The notes beneath the pieces were generated by a model, which was not told the DNA's origin, did not search any database, and saw only the letters and a list, made by a program, of their open reading frames with translations. Below, piece after piece: positions 15,083-24,387 of a stretch of 48,275 bases of DNA. Each line of letters opens with the position of its first letter. Position 1 is the first letter of the stretch. Made by a program: the position numbers and the translations under genes. The DNA comes from Lachnospiraceae bacterium (GTDB lineage: Bacteria > Bacillota > Clostridia > Lachnospirales > Lachnospiraceae). The stretch lies in the NCBI GenBank assembly GCA_024403375.1, contig JAKSRZ010000005.1, positions 1 through 48,275 of the forward strand. The letters run 5' to 3'.

Positions 15083-18000
15083 TCACTCTTTAATGTACGC
15101 CTCAATTATTCTGAGCATTTCGGTTCGATTTAGTTCTGCCATATGCACTTTTAACAAGCTGCACTCTTTTTCGAAGTCTGACGGCAATTTATAATTCTCA
15201 AGATCATTTACAATCATCATTGCCACATCATCGTCATATGTTTCTATTGCTCCTTGCAATTCTTTAAGGGTTCGCACTAAACGTTTTTTAGAAATCTCCG
15301 TTTTGTCTTTTTGCTCTGCATTAAAAATCTCGTCCAGTTTTTTTGCGATCTTAGTATAATCATCCACTAATATTTTGTGATTGTCAAGTATTGTATTCCA
15401 GTCGCCCTTCTTTCCGGCCATTTCAAGTTCAAATGCTTTTTCGGATAGATTTTTTGCTCCAATCAATCTTGATGAGCTTTTTAATGCGTGTGCCTGAATT
15501 GCGTAATCGCTCACATTCTCATTTGCGAAAAGGTCAGACAGCATCTGAATTCTGACTTGTGATGTTTCACAAAAGTTCCGGCACACCTTGAGGTAAAGTT
15601 CTTCACCTCCGGCATCTCGAACACCATCATCCACCGAAATATCAGGAATGCTTCTGAGCTTGGCCCAAACATCCATGGCCTGTTCTCCGCCTTCGTGGTT
15701 TTCGTTATTCTTTTCGATTACTGTATTATCAATTTCAATAATCTTTTCCTTCGGCAGATATTTTTTAACTTTTTTCTCAAGCTTCTTTGCTTCAATTGGC
15801 TTTGACAAATAGTCATTAAATCCTTCTCTGATATATCTGTCTCTGCTTCCGCTTATCGCGTCCGCAGTCAGGCAAATGCATGGCGTATTTGCATTCAGCG
15901 GGCATTTTGTCCTTATTTCTTTCAGAGTTGTGATTCCATCCATCACAGGCATCATGGAATCGATGAAAATAACGTCGTACTGGTTTCCTTCTGCCAGTTC
16001 AATGGCTTCCTGACCGCTGCTGCAGGTGGTAACGCCCACCTCAATACGCTTTAATAGTTCTTTCGCAACTAAAAGATTCATTTCAACATCATCCACAATC
16101 AGCAGTTTTGCATCAGGTGCATGATAGCTTTCCTTGTCTTCACCGGAACTTACAACACTCTTGTTTCTTCTTTGTTCAAAATTGCCTATAGGAGTATCAT
16201 CAATTCTTCTTTGTTTTAATTCAAAGGAGAATTCAGAGCCTTGTCCATAAACGCTCTTAACCTGCAGACTGCTGTCCATCAGCATCAACAGGTTCTTGGT
16301 AATGCTGATTCCAAGGCCGGTTCCTTCAATATTCATGTTTCTTCTCTCATCAAGTCTGACAAAAGGAGAAAACAGCTTTTCCATATCCTCCTGCTTTATT
16401 CCTATTCCTGTGTCTTTTACGTGCACCTTCAGTACAGTTGTATCATCGCTTACATTCTCATAATCAACATTGAGGCACACTTCTCCGGAACCGGTATACT
16501 TAACCGCATTATTCAGCAGGTTCAGTATAATCTGTTTAATTCTGTTTTCATCGCCTTCAAGCCTTGTCGGAGTGCCGGCATTAACCCTCACATTGAACTT
16601 CAGGCCCTTTGCTTCCGCCTTATCTTTAACCATGTTAATCAAATCGTTCAGCATGGAATCGAGTGCATATTCAGAAGGAATGATTTCCATCTTACCTGAC
16701 TCAATCTTTGAGAAATCCAGAATATCATTTATCAATGATAATAAGGTTTTACTTGCTCTTCCGGCATTTTCGGCATATTCTCTTATGCTTTCCTGATTTG
16801 TATTTCTGCTTATCATTGTGTTCATTCCAATGATTGCATTTATAGGCGTTCTGATTTCATGAGACATATTGGCCAGGAACTCGGACTTTGCCCTGTTTGC
16901 AACGTCAGCTTCGTTTTTGGCGTTTGCCAGTTCTTCATTCTGAGCAACCTCATCATCCACAAAACGAGTCATGGAAACGGCATATACGTCACCATCTTCG
17001 CCCTCAAGGGTGATTACTGTTGTTTCAACCCAATGCACCCCGTCAGGATGTATCTGACGTAATCTGCAGGAGAATTTGTCTTTACCTTCTTTATACGCTT
17101 CCAGCAAATGCTCATTTGAAAACGTACTGATGAAATTTTGTCGATCCTGCTCATCCGGAATAGTCTGCATAACAAGTTCCATCATCTTATCACTATCTGA
17201 TACATTGTTACCTTCCGTGTTCTGCATATCATTATTTTGAATTCTGATAGCATTACTTGTAAGATTCTTATACATGATGAACGGATATACTGACCTTGCA
17301 GATGCAGCAAGCAATTGCAGTTCTATTTTGTTCTTTTCACGCTCTTTGTTTATTCTTTCATCAGCCTCTAGTGCTGATTCAATTGCTGAGGCACGTCTGA
17401 ATAAAATGGTAGAAATAACAATGATTACCAGCAAAAGCAGGCCCAATACTTCGAAGGATCGTCTTGTTGCTCTTTGGTAATTTTCAAATGCCTGCGATGG
17501 ATAAAACTGTACCAGCACCCACTCAGTGCTTTCCACCGGATTAATATAGCCCAGAGAATTAGCGGTCCCTCCCTTGTAGCTGAAGTGTGCGTTACCTTTA
17601 CTATTTATTGCTTCTTCAACTTCATTTCTTTCCCTTTTAGAAAGAATCAAATCATACATGTCGCGTATGTTTTCGTACTTTATCATTCCTTCAGCATTAC
17701 TCTGCCCAAGAACCATACCATCATTTCTGACAATGTATGAGTCTACCGGATACTTTTCTATACTGGATTCCAATATGCTTGAAATCTTTTTCTCCGCCAA
17801 AAAGCCTACCAGAATGCCTACAATCTTACCATCATAGTGTACCGGTGCATAAAAACCAATCAGCTTCTGGCTGTTGATTCTTGAATGCAAAACCACATCA
17901 ATACCTGACTCTCCCTTTATTCCCTTCTGAAAGTACTCTCTGTCAAAGCAGTTTGCCGTCGTACCGTCACTTGCATAGTCTTTACCATTATGGTCAATAA

Positions 18001-18340
18001 AACGAATCCAATCAAAGCTTGTATGGGCTTCAATCCTTGCAAGCAGCTCTAAATCAACCTCAGGAGACTCCAATGATGTTCCATATAAAGTTGCATATAC
18101 TTCGATTGAGGAACGATAAGCAGTTAATATGTCGTCCACATAACTGGTTGTTACGTCAGATAACTGCAGAATATGTTCCTCCATCTGTCGTTGATCCAAC
18201 TTATTTCTCCAGATAATCGATCCGCCCAACATGCCGATAAATGAAAACAACAGAATTGAAGAGCCGATAATATACAGGCTGCGAACTGTCTTATGAGCAT
18301 TGACGGTTTTATTCATAAACCTCTGAATTAATGATTTCAT
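15083..18340 (-). CDS. hybrid sensor histidine kinase (Cache-PAS-HisKA-HATPase-REC-Hpt)
   Basis: A 1085-residue membrane phosphorelay protein. TM1 is about residues 22-44; an extracellular double-Cache-like sensor spans about 50-290; TM2 is about 297-314. A PAS-like segment (about 345-460) leads to HisKA with His494 in [12 protein letters not shown], the HATPase domain with N-box [16 protein letters not shown] and GTGLGI, a receiver with acceptor Asp794 in [11 protein letters not shown], and an Hpt domain with His951 in [12 protein letters not shown]. Every phosphotransfer residue is present, so a full four-step relay to the response regulator downstream is possible. The ribosome site is GAAGGAA. 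The ligand is unknown; such Cache domains often bind small organic acids, amines or sugars. Confidence 0.93.
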   Translation of the reverse strand: MKSLIQRFMNKTVNAHKTVRSLYIIGSSILLFSFIGMLGGSIIWRNKLDQRQMEEHILQLSDVTTSYVDDILTAYRSSIEVYATLYGTSLESPEVDLELLARIEAHTSFDWIRFIDHNGKDYASDGTTANCFDREYFQKGIKGESGIDVVLHSRINSQKLIGFYAPVHYDGKIVGILVGFLAEKKISSILESSIEKYPVDSYIVRNDGMVLGQSNAEGMIKYENIRDMYDLILSKRERNEVEEAINSKGNAHFSYKGGTANSLGYINPVESTEWVLVQFYPSQAFENYQRATRRSFEVLGLLLLVIIVISTILFRRASAIESALEADERINKEREKNKIELQLLAASARSVYPFIMYKNLTSNAIRIQNNDMQNTEGNNVSDSDKMMELVMQTIPDEQDRQNFISTFSNEHLLEAYKEGKDKFSCRLRQIHPDGVHWVETTVITLEGEDGDVYAVSMTRFVDDEVAQNEELANAKNEADVANRAKSEFLANMSHEIRTPINAIIGMNTMISRNTNQESIREYAENAGRASKTLLSLINDILDFSKIESGKMEIIPSEYALDSMLNDLINMVKDKAEAKGLKFNVRVNAGTPTRLEGDENRIKQIILNLLNNAVKYTGSGEVCLNVDYENVSDDTTVLKVHVKDTGIGIKQEDMEKLFSPFVRLDERRNMNIEGTGLGISITKNLLMLMDSSLQVKSVYGQGSEFSFELKQRRIDDTPIGNFEQRRNKSVVSSGEDKESYHAPDAKLLIVDDVEMNLLVAKELLKRIEVGVTTCSSGQEAIELAEGNQYDVIFIDSMMPVMDGITTLKEIRTKCPLNANTPCICLTADAISGSRDRYIREGFNDYLSKPIEAKKLEKKVKKYLPKEKIIEIDNTVIEKNNENHEGGEQAMDVWAKLRSIPDISVDDGVRDAGGEELYLKVCRNFCETSQVRIQMLSDLFANENVSDYAIQAHALKSSSRLIGAKNLSEKAFELEMAGKKGDWNTILDNHKILVDDYTKIAKKLDEIFNAEQKDKTEISKKRLVRTLKELQGAIETYDDDVAMMIVNDLENYKLPSDFEKECSLLKVHMAELNRTEMLRIIEAYIKE

Positions 18341-18496
18341 ACCAAGTATTCCTTCGCATTGATTCTAATACGCCACTATAGTGTCCGGTTATTATATCAT
18401 GGCATTTCTCCCACCATCAACGAGTTTAAGAATTGATATTATAAGTTTCATCAATATGGATTTTTTATTAACTTTTTCGGTTTTGGCAAAAAAAAA

Positions 18497-18517
18497 TGAG
18501 AAGTCAATGACTTCTCA
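18497..18517 (-). terminator. Rho-independent terminator of tRNA-Leu(AAG)
   Basis: Stem TGAGAAGTCA / TGACTTCTCA followed on the minus strand by a run of nine T, nine bases past the tRNA 3' end. Confidence 0.88.
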
Positions 18518-18525
18518 ACTCTTCC

Positions 18526-18608
18526 TGCGGAAGAAGGGACTTGAACCCTCACGTCGTTTTGACACATGATCCTTAGTCATGCCTGTCTGCCAATTCCAGC
18601 ACTTCCGC
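18526..18608 (-). tRNA. tRNA-Leu (anticodon AAG)
   Basis: An 83-base class II tRNA. Acceptor arms GCGGAAG and CTTCCGC pair fully, with discriminator A and no encoded CCA. The anticodon stem CATGA/TCATG holds the loop CTAAGGA, giving AAG for codon CUU. The long variable arm and TTCAAGT T-loop agree with leucine. An A at position 34 outside tRNA-Arg(ACG) is uncommon in bacteria and would usually need deamination to inosine by TadA. Confidence 0.92.
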
Positions 18609-18633
18609 ATTTGTTCTCTCGAACACAAGCGAC

Positions 18634-18662
18634 AGTATACTACGCATTATTGCACTTGTCAA
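18634..18662 (-). promoter_or_regulatory. strong sigma-A promoter of tRNA-Leu(AAG)
   Basis: TTGACA (18657-18662), 17-base spacer, TATACT (18634-18639), about 25 bases before the mature tRNA 5' end. It lies between the alpha/beta hydrolase stop at 18750 and the tRNA. Confidence 0.85.
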
Positions 18663-18749
18663 CAATATTTTAAAAAACAAAGTTACGAATATTTCATGAA
18701 TTGTACAAACAATTCAAAACAATATAAATCTTCGTATTTTCTTGCATTA

Positions 18750-19691
18750 TTATTCGCAAGAGTTCCCTTCCATCTCGTAAACTTTGTTCAAAAAAGCTTT
18801 CATTATTTCCAGATAGCGTGGCTCGTCTTTATACATTGATTCTGCGTGTTTTGCTCCCGGAAACAGGTGCAGTTCGCTGTACGCAGGATTTGCTGCTGCC
18901 ATTTCTTTGCTGTTGCTGCATCTTATAAAATCATCATCTTCGCCGTGAATAAAACATATGGGAATAGTATTATCCTTAAGTGAATCGATCGGGCGATTTT
19001 TTGTGAAGCTCCATCCGTAAAGAATAGTGCACACAAAGGATGCAGGGTATATGAGCCAGCCGGGCAGGTGAAAAATATCGCACATTCCGACTTTCAGTAC
19101 ATTGGTCACTTCTGCAAAGCCGCAGTCGTTAAATATAAAGTGTACCTTGGGTTTATATTTCAGTGCGGTGATCTGAAGAGCTGAACCCATGGATTCTCCA
19201 TGAAGTCCCAAGTAAATATCCTCACCATAGCGTCTGTAGGTATCATCAATAACCGCCATAAGATCTTTTGATTCTTTCACTCCAAGAGTGCATGGTGTAA
19301 AGAAATCTGCTCTGTTCATTCCGTGGTGACGGTCATCATATATTACGCAGTTATAGCCCAGTTCCATCCACTTGTTAAGGTACTTCAGTGCACCGTATCT
19401 TGTAGATGTATAGCCGTGAGAAATAATCACGAATTTCTTCGGATCCGGAGCACTTTCATTTGGCACATACTCCACATGAAGCTCATATCCGTCAAAGCTT
19501 TTTATTTGATATTGCACAGTTCTACGCTTGTCGAAGTCTCTCCAGAAATTGAATTTTTCTTCCCATTCTCTGCTTGGTCCCATCTTTCCCTTCGGAAGAG
19601 AAACAAAGCTTGCAAGGTAGCACAGGCCCGCCAGAAAAGTAATCACTGCAAGGGCTAAAATCACTATAATTATGATCAGTGCTATTTTCAT
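18750..19691 (-). CDS. membrane-anchored alpha/beta hydrolase
   Basis: A 313-residue serine hydrolase with an N-terminal transmembrane segment (about 3-27, IALIIIIVILALAVITFLAG), so the enzyme is tethered to the membrane, probably facing out. The fold landmarks are HGYTST (92-97, oxyanion loop), a nucleophile elbow GESMGS with Ser167, Asp253 in HGEDDDFI and His282 in GAKHAES. It belongs to the esterase/thioesterase-like group with DRHHGMN after strand 4. Its ATG overlaps the stop of the PHP gene (ATGA), so it is the last, translationally coupled gene of the cellobiose phosphorylase operon. The substrate is unknown; an acyl or acetyl ester on an oligosaccharide or lipid is possible. Confidence 0.88.
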   Translation of the reverse strand: MKIALIIIIVILALAVITFLAGLCYLASFVSLPKGKMGPSREWEEKFNFWRDFDKRRTVQYQIKSFDGYELHVEYVPNESAPDPKKFVIISHGYTSTRYGALKYLNKWMELGYNCVIYDDRHHGMNRADFFTPCTLGVKESKDLMAVIDDTYRRYGEDIYLGLHGESMGSALQITALKYKPKVHFIFNDCGFAEVTNVLKVGMCDIFHLPGWLIYPASFVCTILYGWSFTKNRPIDSLKDNTIPICFIHGEDDDFIRCSNSKEMAAANPAYSELHLFPGAKHAESMYKDEPRYLEIMKAFLNKVYEMEGNSCE

Positions 19692-20566
19692 ATTTTACTC
19701 CAATCAATTGTATCAGCCGGATTTACATCTACTTCTTCGCCGTTTTCGTTGGTAATACATACAGGCTTAGTCCATTCCTGATTTGGATTCGGAATAAGTC
19801 TGTCAGCATATGTAATAAATCCGTAGAAGCCTTCCCCGATTTCAGGAGCAAGGCTGTTATCTCTTACCACTTCATTTCCAAGGATAGGAACAATGCCCTT
19901 CGCGCTCTTGATTCTACCTGCGTAGTCCTTAGAGCTTTCAATCTTTGATGTAAAGCATACACCACCATAGCTGTTCTTTTCAAGATCACTCACTCTATGA
20001 ATATCAGAGCCGGAAGTCATCATCATTCCATGCTGCTTTGCATACTGGTAGCCATACTGATCACAGTATGGAAGATTGCCGGAATTGTGAACCTCAAACG
20101 CATCTGCATGATGGGCATGCACTCGTATTTTTTCCAGATATCCACGATCTCTGTAAGGGTGAGCCTGAATCATTGCCCCACCGATTTTATGCACCTCTTC
20201 GCGGAGCTTTTCATGAGACCAGCCCATAATGTCCGGATGTGCCTTAAGCCATGCCTTGTCAGGTCCATAAATGAGATACTCGTCTCCTCGGAAATTGACC
20301 TCAAGTCCAAAAAATACATCGAGACCAATCTTATCCCCTGCCGCTTTTGCGTTTTCGTAGCCGCTGCAGTAAATATCCACCATCTGATCCCAAGGAAGAT
20401 CTCTGGGAACACCGGAATTTCCGTTGAAAAAGTGGTCGGTAACGAAAATACCAGCAAATCCTGTTTCTTTGTATTTCTGTACGTAGTCCGCTCCCGGACA
20501 ATTAGAACACGCACTTGCCTCAGCAGTGTGCAAGTGCGTTTCATAAAAGTAAAGTTCTTTACTCAT
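19688..20566 (-). CDS. PHP domain metal-dependent phosphoesterase
   Basis: A 292-residue protein of the PHP family, which hydrolyses phosphoesters with a trinuclear metal centre. The ligand motifs are present in order: H11 and H13 in ETHLHTAEAS, TDHFF, QAHPYRD, the VHNSGNLPY segment and the closing SGSDIHR. The start at 20566 is preferred over 20590 because that ATG overlaps the stop of the preceding gene as TGATG; the longer form would begin inside that gene. It may act on a sugar phosphate linked to the cellobiose phosphorylase pathway, but this is drawn only from the operon. No exonuclease or polymerase domain is attached. Confidence 0.88.
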   Translation of the reverse strand: MSKELYFYETHLHTAEASACSNCPGADYVQKYKETGFAGIFVTDHFFNGNSGVPRDLPWDQMVDIYCSGYENAKAAGDKIGLDVFFGLEVNFRGDEYLIYGPDKAWLKAHPDIMGWSHEKLREEVHKIGGAMIQAHPYRDRGYLEKIRVHAHHADAFEVHNSGNLPYCDQYGYQYAKQHGMMMTSGSDIHRVSDLEKNSYGGVCFTSKIESSKDYAGRIKSAKGIVPILGNEVVRDNSLAPEIGEGFYGFITYADRLIPNPNQEWTKPVCITNENGEEVDVNPADTIDWSKI

Positions 20567-21810
20567 CAGCAAAATTCTCCCCATTCGCATCCGACGTTCT
20601 TAGCATTAATAACGTCAATCAGAACCTTCTCACCATTTTCTTTTTTATAGAGTCTGAGCCAGCCTTCACCGGTTCCGCCGTTCCAAAGACGGTTATGCTT
20701 CTTGGACCCATCGGGTGCCTCGTAGTTGATAAGAAGCATTTCAGACTTCTTGCAGTGAATGCATGTCTGCATCACGTATGCACTGTTTTCCTGTTCCACA
20801 TGCCAGATTATCTCTTCGTCGGTTTCAGAACAGTTGAATTTTGTTTTGGGGTTCATCCACGCTTTAGAGAAGTTGAACTCCATTTCTTCGCCCTCATAGT
20901 ACATAGCACCAAGGAGCTTTTTATCAAATTCCAGGCCAAAAGCCTTGGGACGGCCTCCTCCAATATCAAAAACCGAATTGGTGAGACGTTTTCCTGTGGT
21001 ATTGGATATAAGATTATTGGAGGATAACCAGATCCACGGAGAAGTGAAATCCGCACCCCAATTTTTATCAGAATAGCCATAGCAAGTCTCTGGAGACACA
21101 AAATAGAGTTCTCCATCCAGCTCAACCGTTCCGGAGTACTCTGTCTTCATACCTTCTGCATGCCAATACATTTCAAAGGCGTTGGTGTCTCTTAACGGCT
21201 TTGATGTGCCGTAGCCCACATTGTAGGCTATTTTTTTATCCACGGAAAGGCTCCATTTCATGGTTCCCGCGTTAGTCATAAGTTCAGGACGTGTGATGGC
21301 ATCATTATCATCCACGGATACGGACCCGCTTATGCGATTATCATCGGCATAGCAGTTGGCAACCTGTAATGAAAAGGGACCATCCTCGGCAATTTTCACA
21401 TCCTTAACGGAAAAGAATCTGTGAAGCTGCTTTGCATCTTTTCCCCATGCACCGGCCTTCACCATAAAGTATGAAGGTCTTTTGCCGTTGATTATATTTT
21501 CCGGCAGCTGGCCGAGAACAGGCTCGTCCTCAGCCAGGCCGGGATTAATTATAAAATATTCTACGAAAAACGCTTTTTCCTCTCTGGTTCTGGCATTCAC
21601 GCCTGTAAAGCTGTGCCACCACCAGTCATAGCCCTTTGTCGCATAGCGGCCCTTAAGCATATAACGGTTTCTGTTCGCATCATGAACATTGAAACGAGGA
21701 TTTTCCGCAAGGTTATTAACAACCTTCTTCGCTCCCTCTTCAATGCCATCAGCAACGTTACTGATTAATTCCTGTGCCCTCTTTTCCAGTTCGGAAAAAT
21801 CATATTTCAT
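20566..21810 (-). CDS. tocopherol cyclase family (lipocalin/CrtC-like fold) protein
   Basis: A 414-residue protein that looks like bacterial members of the tocopherol cyclase family. Signature stretches are KGYDWWWHSFTGVNART (near 40-60), AFFVEYFIINPG, and YGYSDKNWGADFTSPWIWLS (about 243-262), the usual D-K-x-W-G-x-D-F block. No signal peptide is visible. Members outside plants and cyanobacteria cannot be making tocopherol in a strict anaerobe, so the substrate is unknown. The ATG at 21810 is six bases past the cellobiose phosphorylase stop; a TTG six bases upstream also exists. It shares one base with the downstream PHP gene. The family call is moderate; the true reaction is open. Confidence 0.7.
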   Translation of the reverse strand: MKYDFSELEKRAQELISNVADGIEEGAKKVVNNLAENPRFNVHDANRNRYMLKGRYATKGYDWWWHSFTGVNARTREEKAFFVEYFIINPGLAEDEPVLGQLPENIINGKRPSYFMVKAGAWGKDAKQLHRFFSVKDVKIAEDGPFSLQVANCYADDNRISGSVSVDDNDAITRPELMTNAGTMKWSLSVDKKIAYNVGYGTSKPLRDTNAFEMYWHAEGMKTEYSGTVELDGELYFVSPETCYGYSDKNWGADFTSPWIWLSSNNLISNTTGKRLTNSVFDIGGGRPKAFGLEFDKKLLGAMYYEGEEMEFNFSKAWMNPKTKFNCSETDEEIIWHVEQENSAYVMQTCIHCKKSEMLLINYEAPDGSKKHNRLWNGGTGEGWLRLYKKENGEKVLIDVINAKNVGCEWGEFC

Positions 21811-21816
21811 AAGCAA

Positions 21817-24252
21817 TTACCCCATGATTACTTCAACAGTAACCTGTGTCTTGCCCTCCTCATAAGGTATAACGTTTCCGTCGAATTCCTTACCATCTAC
21901 GATGATCTTCTTAACACCCTTTTCAACGCCGTTTGTCTTAACGGATACGTTGTATGTGCAGCCACGGAACTTTCTTGTGATTTCAAAATCGCCAAAGTCC
22001 TTAGGTACACAAGGATTGATGGAAAGACCTGTATGAGTAGGATATACACCGATGATGTACTGTGAAATGTTTACAAATGTCCATGCAGCGGTACCTGTAA
22101 GCCAGCTGTTCTTGCCCTGTCCATGGAATTTTGCGTCACGGCCTGCAACCATCTGTGAGTATACGTAAGGCTCTGTTGCGTGAATCTCAGAGAAGTCCTC
22201 TGTATATGCGGGACAGGTTTTCTTATAGATTTCGAAAGCTCTGTCACCACGGCCAACAACGGTTTCAGCGATTGATACCCAAGGATTGTTATGGCAGAAA
22301 ATACCTGCGTTCTCCTTGTATCCGGGCGGGTAGCTGGAGATTTCACCAAGCTCAACATGATAGCGAGTATATGCTGGCTGGAGAATCATGATACCGTAAT
22401 CAGTATCTAACTTTTCTTTTACTGAGTCAAGAGCCTTTATTGCTTTTCCGTCTTCAACACCGATGCCGGCCATTACGCAGAAGCCCTGAGGCTCAATATA
22501 AATCTGTCCTTCTTCACATTCCTTGGAGCCAACCTTGTTGGAATATGCATCATATGCTCTTACAAACCATTCGCCATCCCAACCTGCATCCTCAACGGCA
22601 GCGCGGATCTTTTCAACTTCTGCTCTTGCATATGCAGCCTCGGCAGTATCACCGAGAACTTCGCAAAGCTGAGCATACTCTTCGCCGTACTTAACAAACA
22701 TACCGCCGATAAATACTGATTCTGCAACGGGGCCTTCAGAAGGTCCGAATGTCTGGAAGGATTCGCCGGGAACCTCAGAGAAGCAGTTAAGGTTAAGGCA
22801 GTCATTCCAGTCAGCACGTCCGATAAGAGGAAGCTTATGGGGACCTTTGTGATTTACTATATAATCAAGGGATCTCTTAAGGTGATTCATAAGAGGTGTA
22901 GCCTTGGAAGCATCGTTATCGAAAGGAACCATCTCATGGAGAATTGAGTAGTCGCCTGTTTCTCTTACATATGCTGATGTGCCTGCAATGAGCCAGAGAG
23001 GGTCATCGTTAAAGCCTGAACCGATATCTGCATTTCCCTTCTTTGTGAGGGGCTGATACTGATGGTATGCGGAGCCGTCCTCAAACTGTGTGGAAGCAAT
23101 ATCGATGATTCTTTCTCTTGCACGGTCAGGAATGAGATGAACGAAACCAAGAAGGTCCTGGCAGGAATCTCTGAAGCCCATACCACGGCCGATACCTGTC
23201 TCGTAGTAGGAAGCTGAACGTGACATATTGAATGTAACCATACACTGATACTGGTTCCAGATGTTCAGCATACGATTTACGCGCTCGTTCTGAGTCTTTA
23301 CAGTAAACTTGGAAAGAAGATCATCCCAATATGCATTAAGTTCATCAAATGCCTTGAAGAACTGCTCGTCTGTCTTGAACTTGTCAAGCATAGCGTAAGC
23401 AGGCTTCTTGTTGATGATGCCGTAGCTCTCCCACTTGTCTTCAACAGGATTCTCAATATAGCCGAGGACGAAGATGTAGCTCTTTTCCTCACCGGGAGCG
23501 AGAGTTACGTTAATCTGATGGGATGCAATAGGATACCAGCCGGAAGCAACAGAGTTTGTGCACTTACCTGTTTCAACAACCTCAGGGTTGCAAGCACTTC
23601 TCCAATATGCACCTGTAAACGCATCACGGCTTGTATCAAAACCGTCAACCTTTGTGTTTACGGAATAAATAGCATAATGGTTACGTCTTTCACGATATTC
23701 TGTCTTATGGAAAATTGTGGAATCTACAACTTCAACCTCACCTGTGGAAAGGTTTCTCTGGTAGTTCTTCATATCATCGTCTGCATTCCAGAGGCACCAC
23801 TCAACGTATGAGAAGAGAGTGAGGTTCTTTGTTGCTGCAGAGTTGTTTTTAAGAGTGATGCGGGATACTTCGCAGTTGTCATTTGTGGGTACGAAAGTAA
23901 GAATGTCAGCACTTACCGCATTCTTTGCACCGTGGAACTTACTGTAGCCGATACCGTGACGGCACTCATACTCGTCAAGGTCTACTCTCATAGGTGCCCA
24001 GCCGGGATTCCAGACTGTATCTCCGTCTTTTACGTAGAAATACTTTCCGTTAACGTCCACGGAAGTATCGTTGTAACGATAACGTGTCATACGAAGGAGC
24101 TTCGCATCTTTGTAGAATGTGTAGCCACCACAAGTATTGGAAATCAAAGAGAAAAATGAATTTGTTCCCAGGTAATTGATCCAGGGAAGCGGTGTTTTGG
24201 GAGTCGTGATGATGTACTCACGATTTGCGTCATCGAAGCGTCCAAACTTCAT
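21817..24252 (-). CDS. cbp: cellobiose phosphorylase (GH94)
   Basis: Cytoplasmic enzyme that splits cellobiose with phosphate into glucose and alpha-glucose 1-phosphate, saving ATP. The 811-residue length and the sequence from [13 protein letters not shown] through [17 protein letters not shown] are those of clostridial cellobiose phosphorylase. The active-site region [17 protein letters not shown] (353-369) and the acid in DWNDCLNL (D484) are intact, as are [10 protein letters not shown] and the C-terminal [21 protein letters not shown]. The start at 24252 has GGAGGA eight bases upstream. It leads a four-gene operon with a strong promoter (24330-24358) and a LacI/CcpA-like operator. Cellodextrin phosphorylase is much longer, so the disaccharide enzyme is the better call. 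Confidence 0.95.
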   Translation of the reverse strand: MKFGRFDDANREYIITTPKTPLPWINYLGTNSFFSLISNTCGGYTFYKDAKLLRMTRYRYNDTSVDVNGKYFYVKDGDTVWNPGWAPMRVDLDEYECRHGIGYSKFHGAKNAVSADILTFVPTNDNCEVSRITLKNNSAATKNLTLFSYVEWCLWNADDDMKNYQRNLSTGEVEVVDSTIFHKTEYRERRNHYAIYSVNTKVDGFDTSRDAFTGAYWRSACNPEVVETGKCTNSVASGWYPIASHQINVTLAPGEEKSYIFVLGYIENPVEDKWESYGIINKKPAYAMLDKFKTDEQFFKAFDELNAYWDDLLSKFTVKTQNERVNRMLNIWNQYQCMVTFNMSRSASYYETGIGRGMGFRDSCQDLLGFVHLIPDRARERIIDIASTQFEDGSAYHQYQPLTKKGNADIGSGFNDDPLWLIAGTSAYVRETGDYSILHEMVPFDNDASKATPLMNHLKRSLDYIVNHKGPHKLPLIGRADWNDCLNLNCFSEVPGESFQTFGPSEGPVAESVFIGGMFVKYGEEYAQLCEVLGDTAEAAYARAEVEKIRAAVEDAGWDGEWFVRAYDAYSNKVGSKECEEGQIYIEPQGFCVMAGIGVEDGKAIKALDSVKEKLDTDYGIMILQPAYTRYHVELGEISSYPPGYKENAGIFCHNNPWVSIAETVVGRGDRAFEIYKKTCPAYTEDFSEIHATEPYVYSQMVAGRDAKFHGQGKNSWLTGTAAWTFVNISQYIIGVYPTHTGLSINPCVPKDFGDFEITRKFRGCTYNVSVKTNGVEKGVKKIIVDGKEFDGNVIPYEEGKTQVTVEVIMG

Positions 24253-24329
24253 AATTGTGTTCCTCCATATTAACAATATCTTCTCACATTTATAGGACGA
24301 TAGAACTAATCGCCCAGTCAGCTGACCCC

Positions 24330-24379
24330 ATTATAATGTAAAAGGTGAAAAATAGCAACACAAAACTTAAACGTTTTCG
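24330..24379 (-). promoter_or_regulatory. promoter and LacI/CcpA-like operator of the cellobiose phosphorylase operon
   Basis: TTGCTA (24353-24358), 17-base spacer, TATAAT (24330-24335). Just upstream (24366-24379) the minus strand reads CGAAAACGTTTAAG, with the 8-bp palindrome AAACGTTT at 24369-24376 and a central CG as in LacI-family and cre sites (3 mismatches to a cre consensus, all at the edges). Its centre is about 15 bases before the -35 box, a place used by activators or by a looping repressor. Confidence 0.65.
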
Positions 24380-24387
24380 TAAACTTT

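Noticed and set aside
16241..16699. A 152-codon plus-strand frame
   Set aside because: It is antisense to the kinase HisKA-HATPase region, with Cys/Phe/Ile-rich composition typical of antisense frames.
19997..20650. A 217-codon plus-strand frame
   Set aside because: It is antisense to the PHP and tocopherol-cyclase-like genes and shows no recognisable domain.
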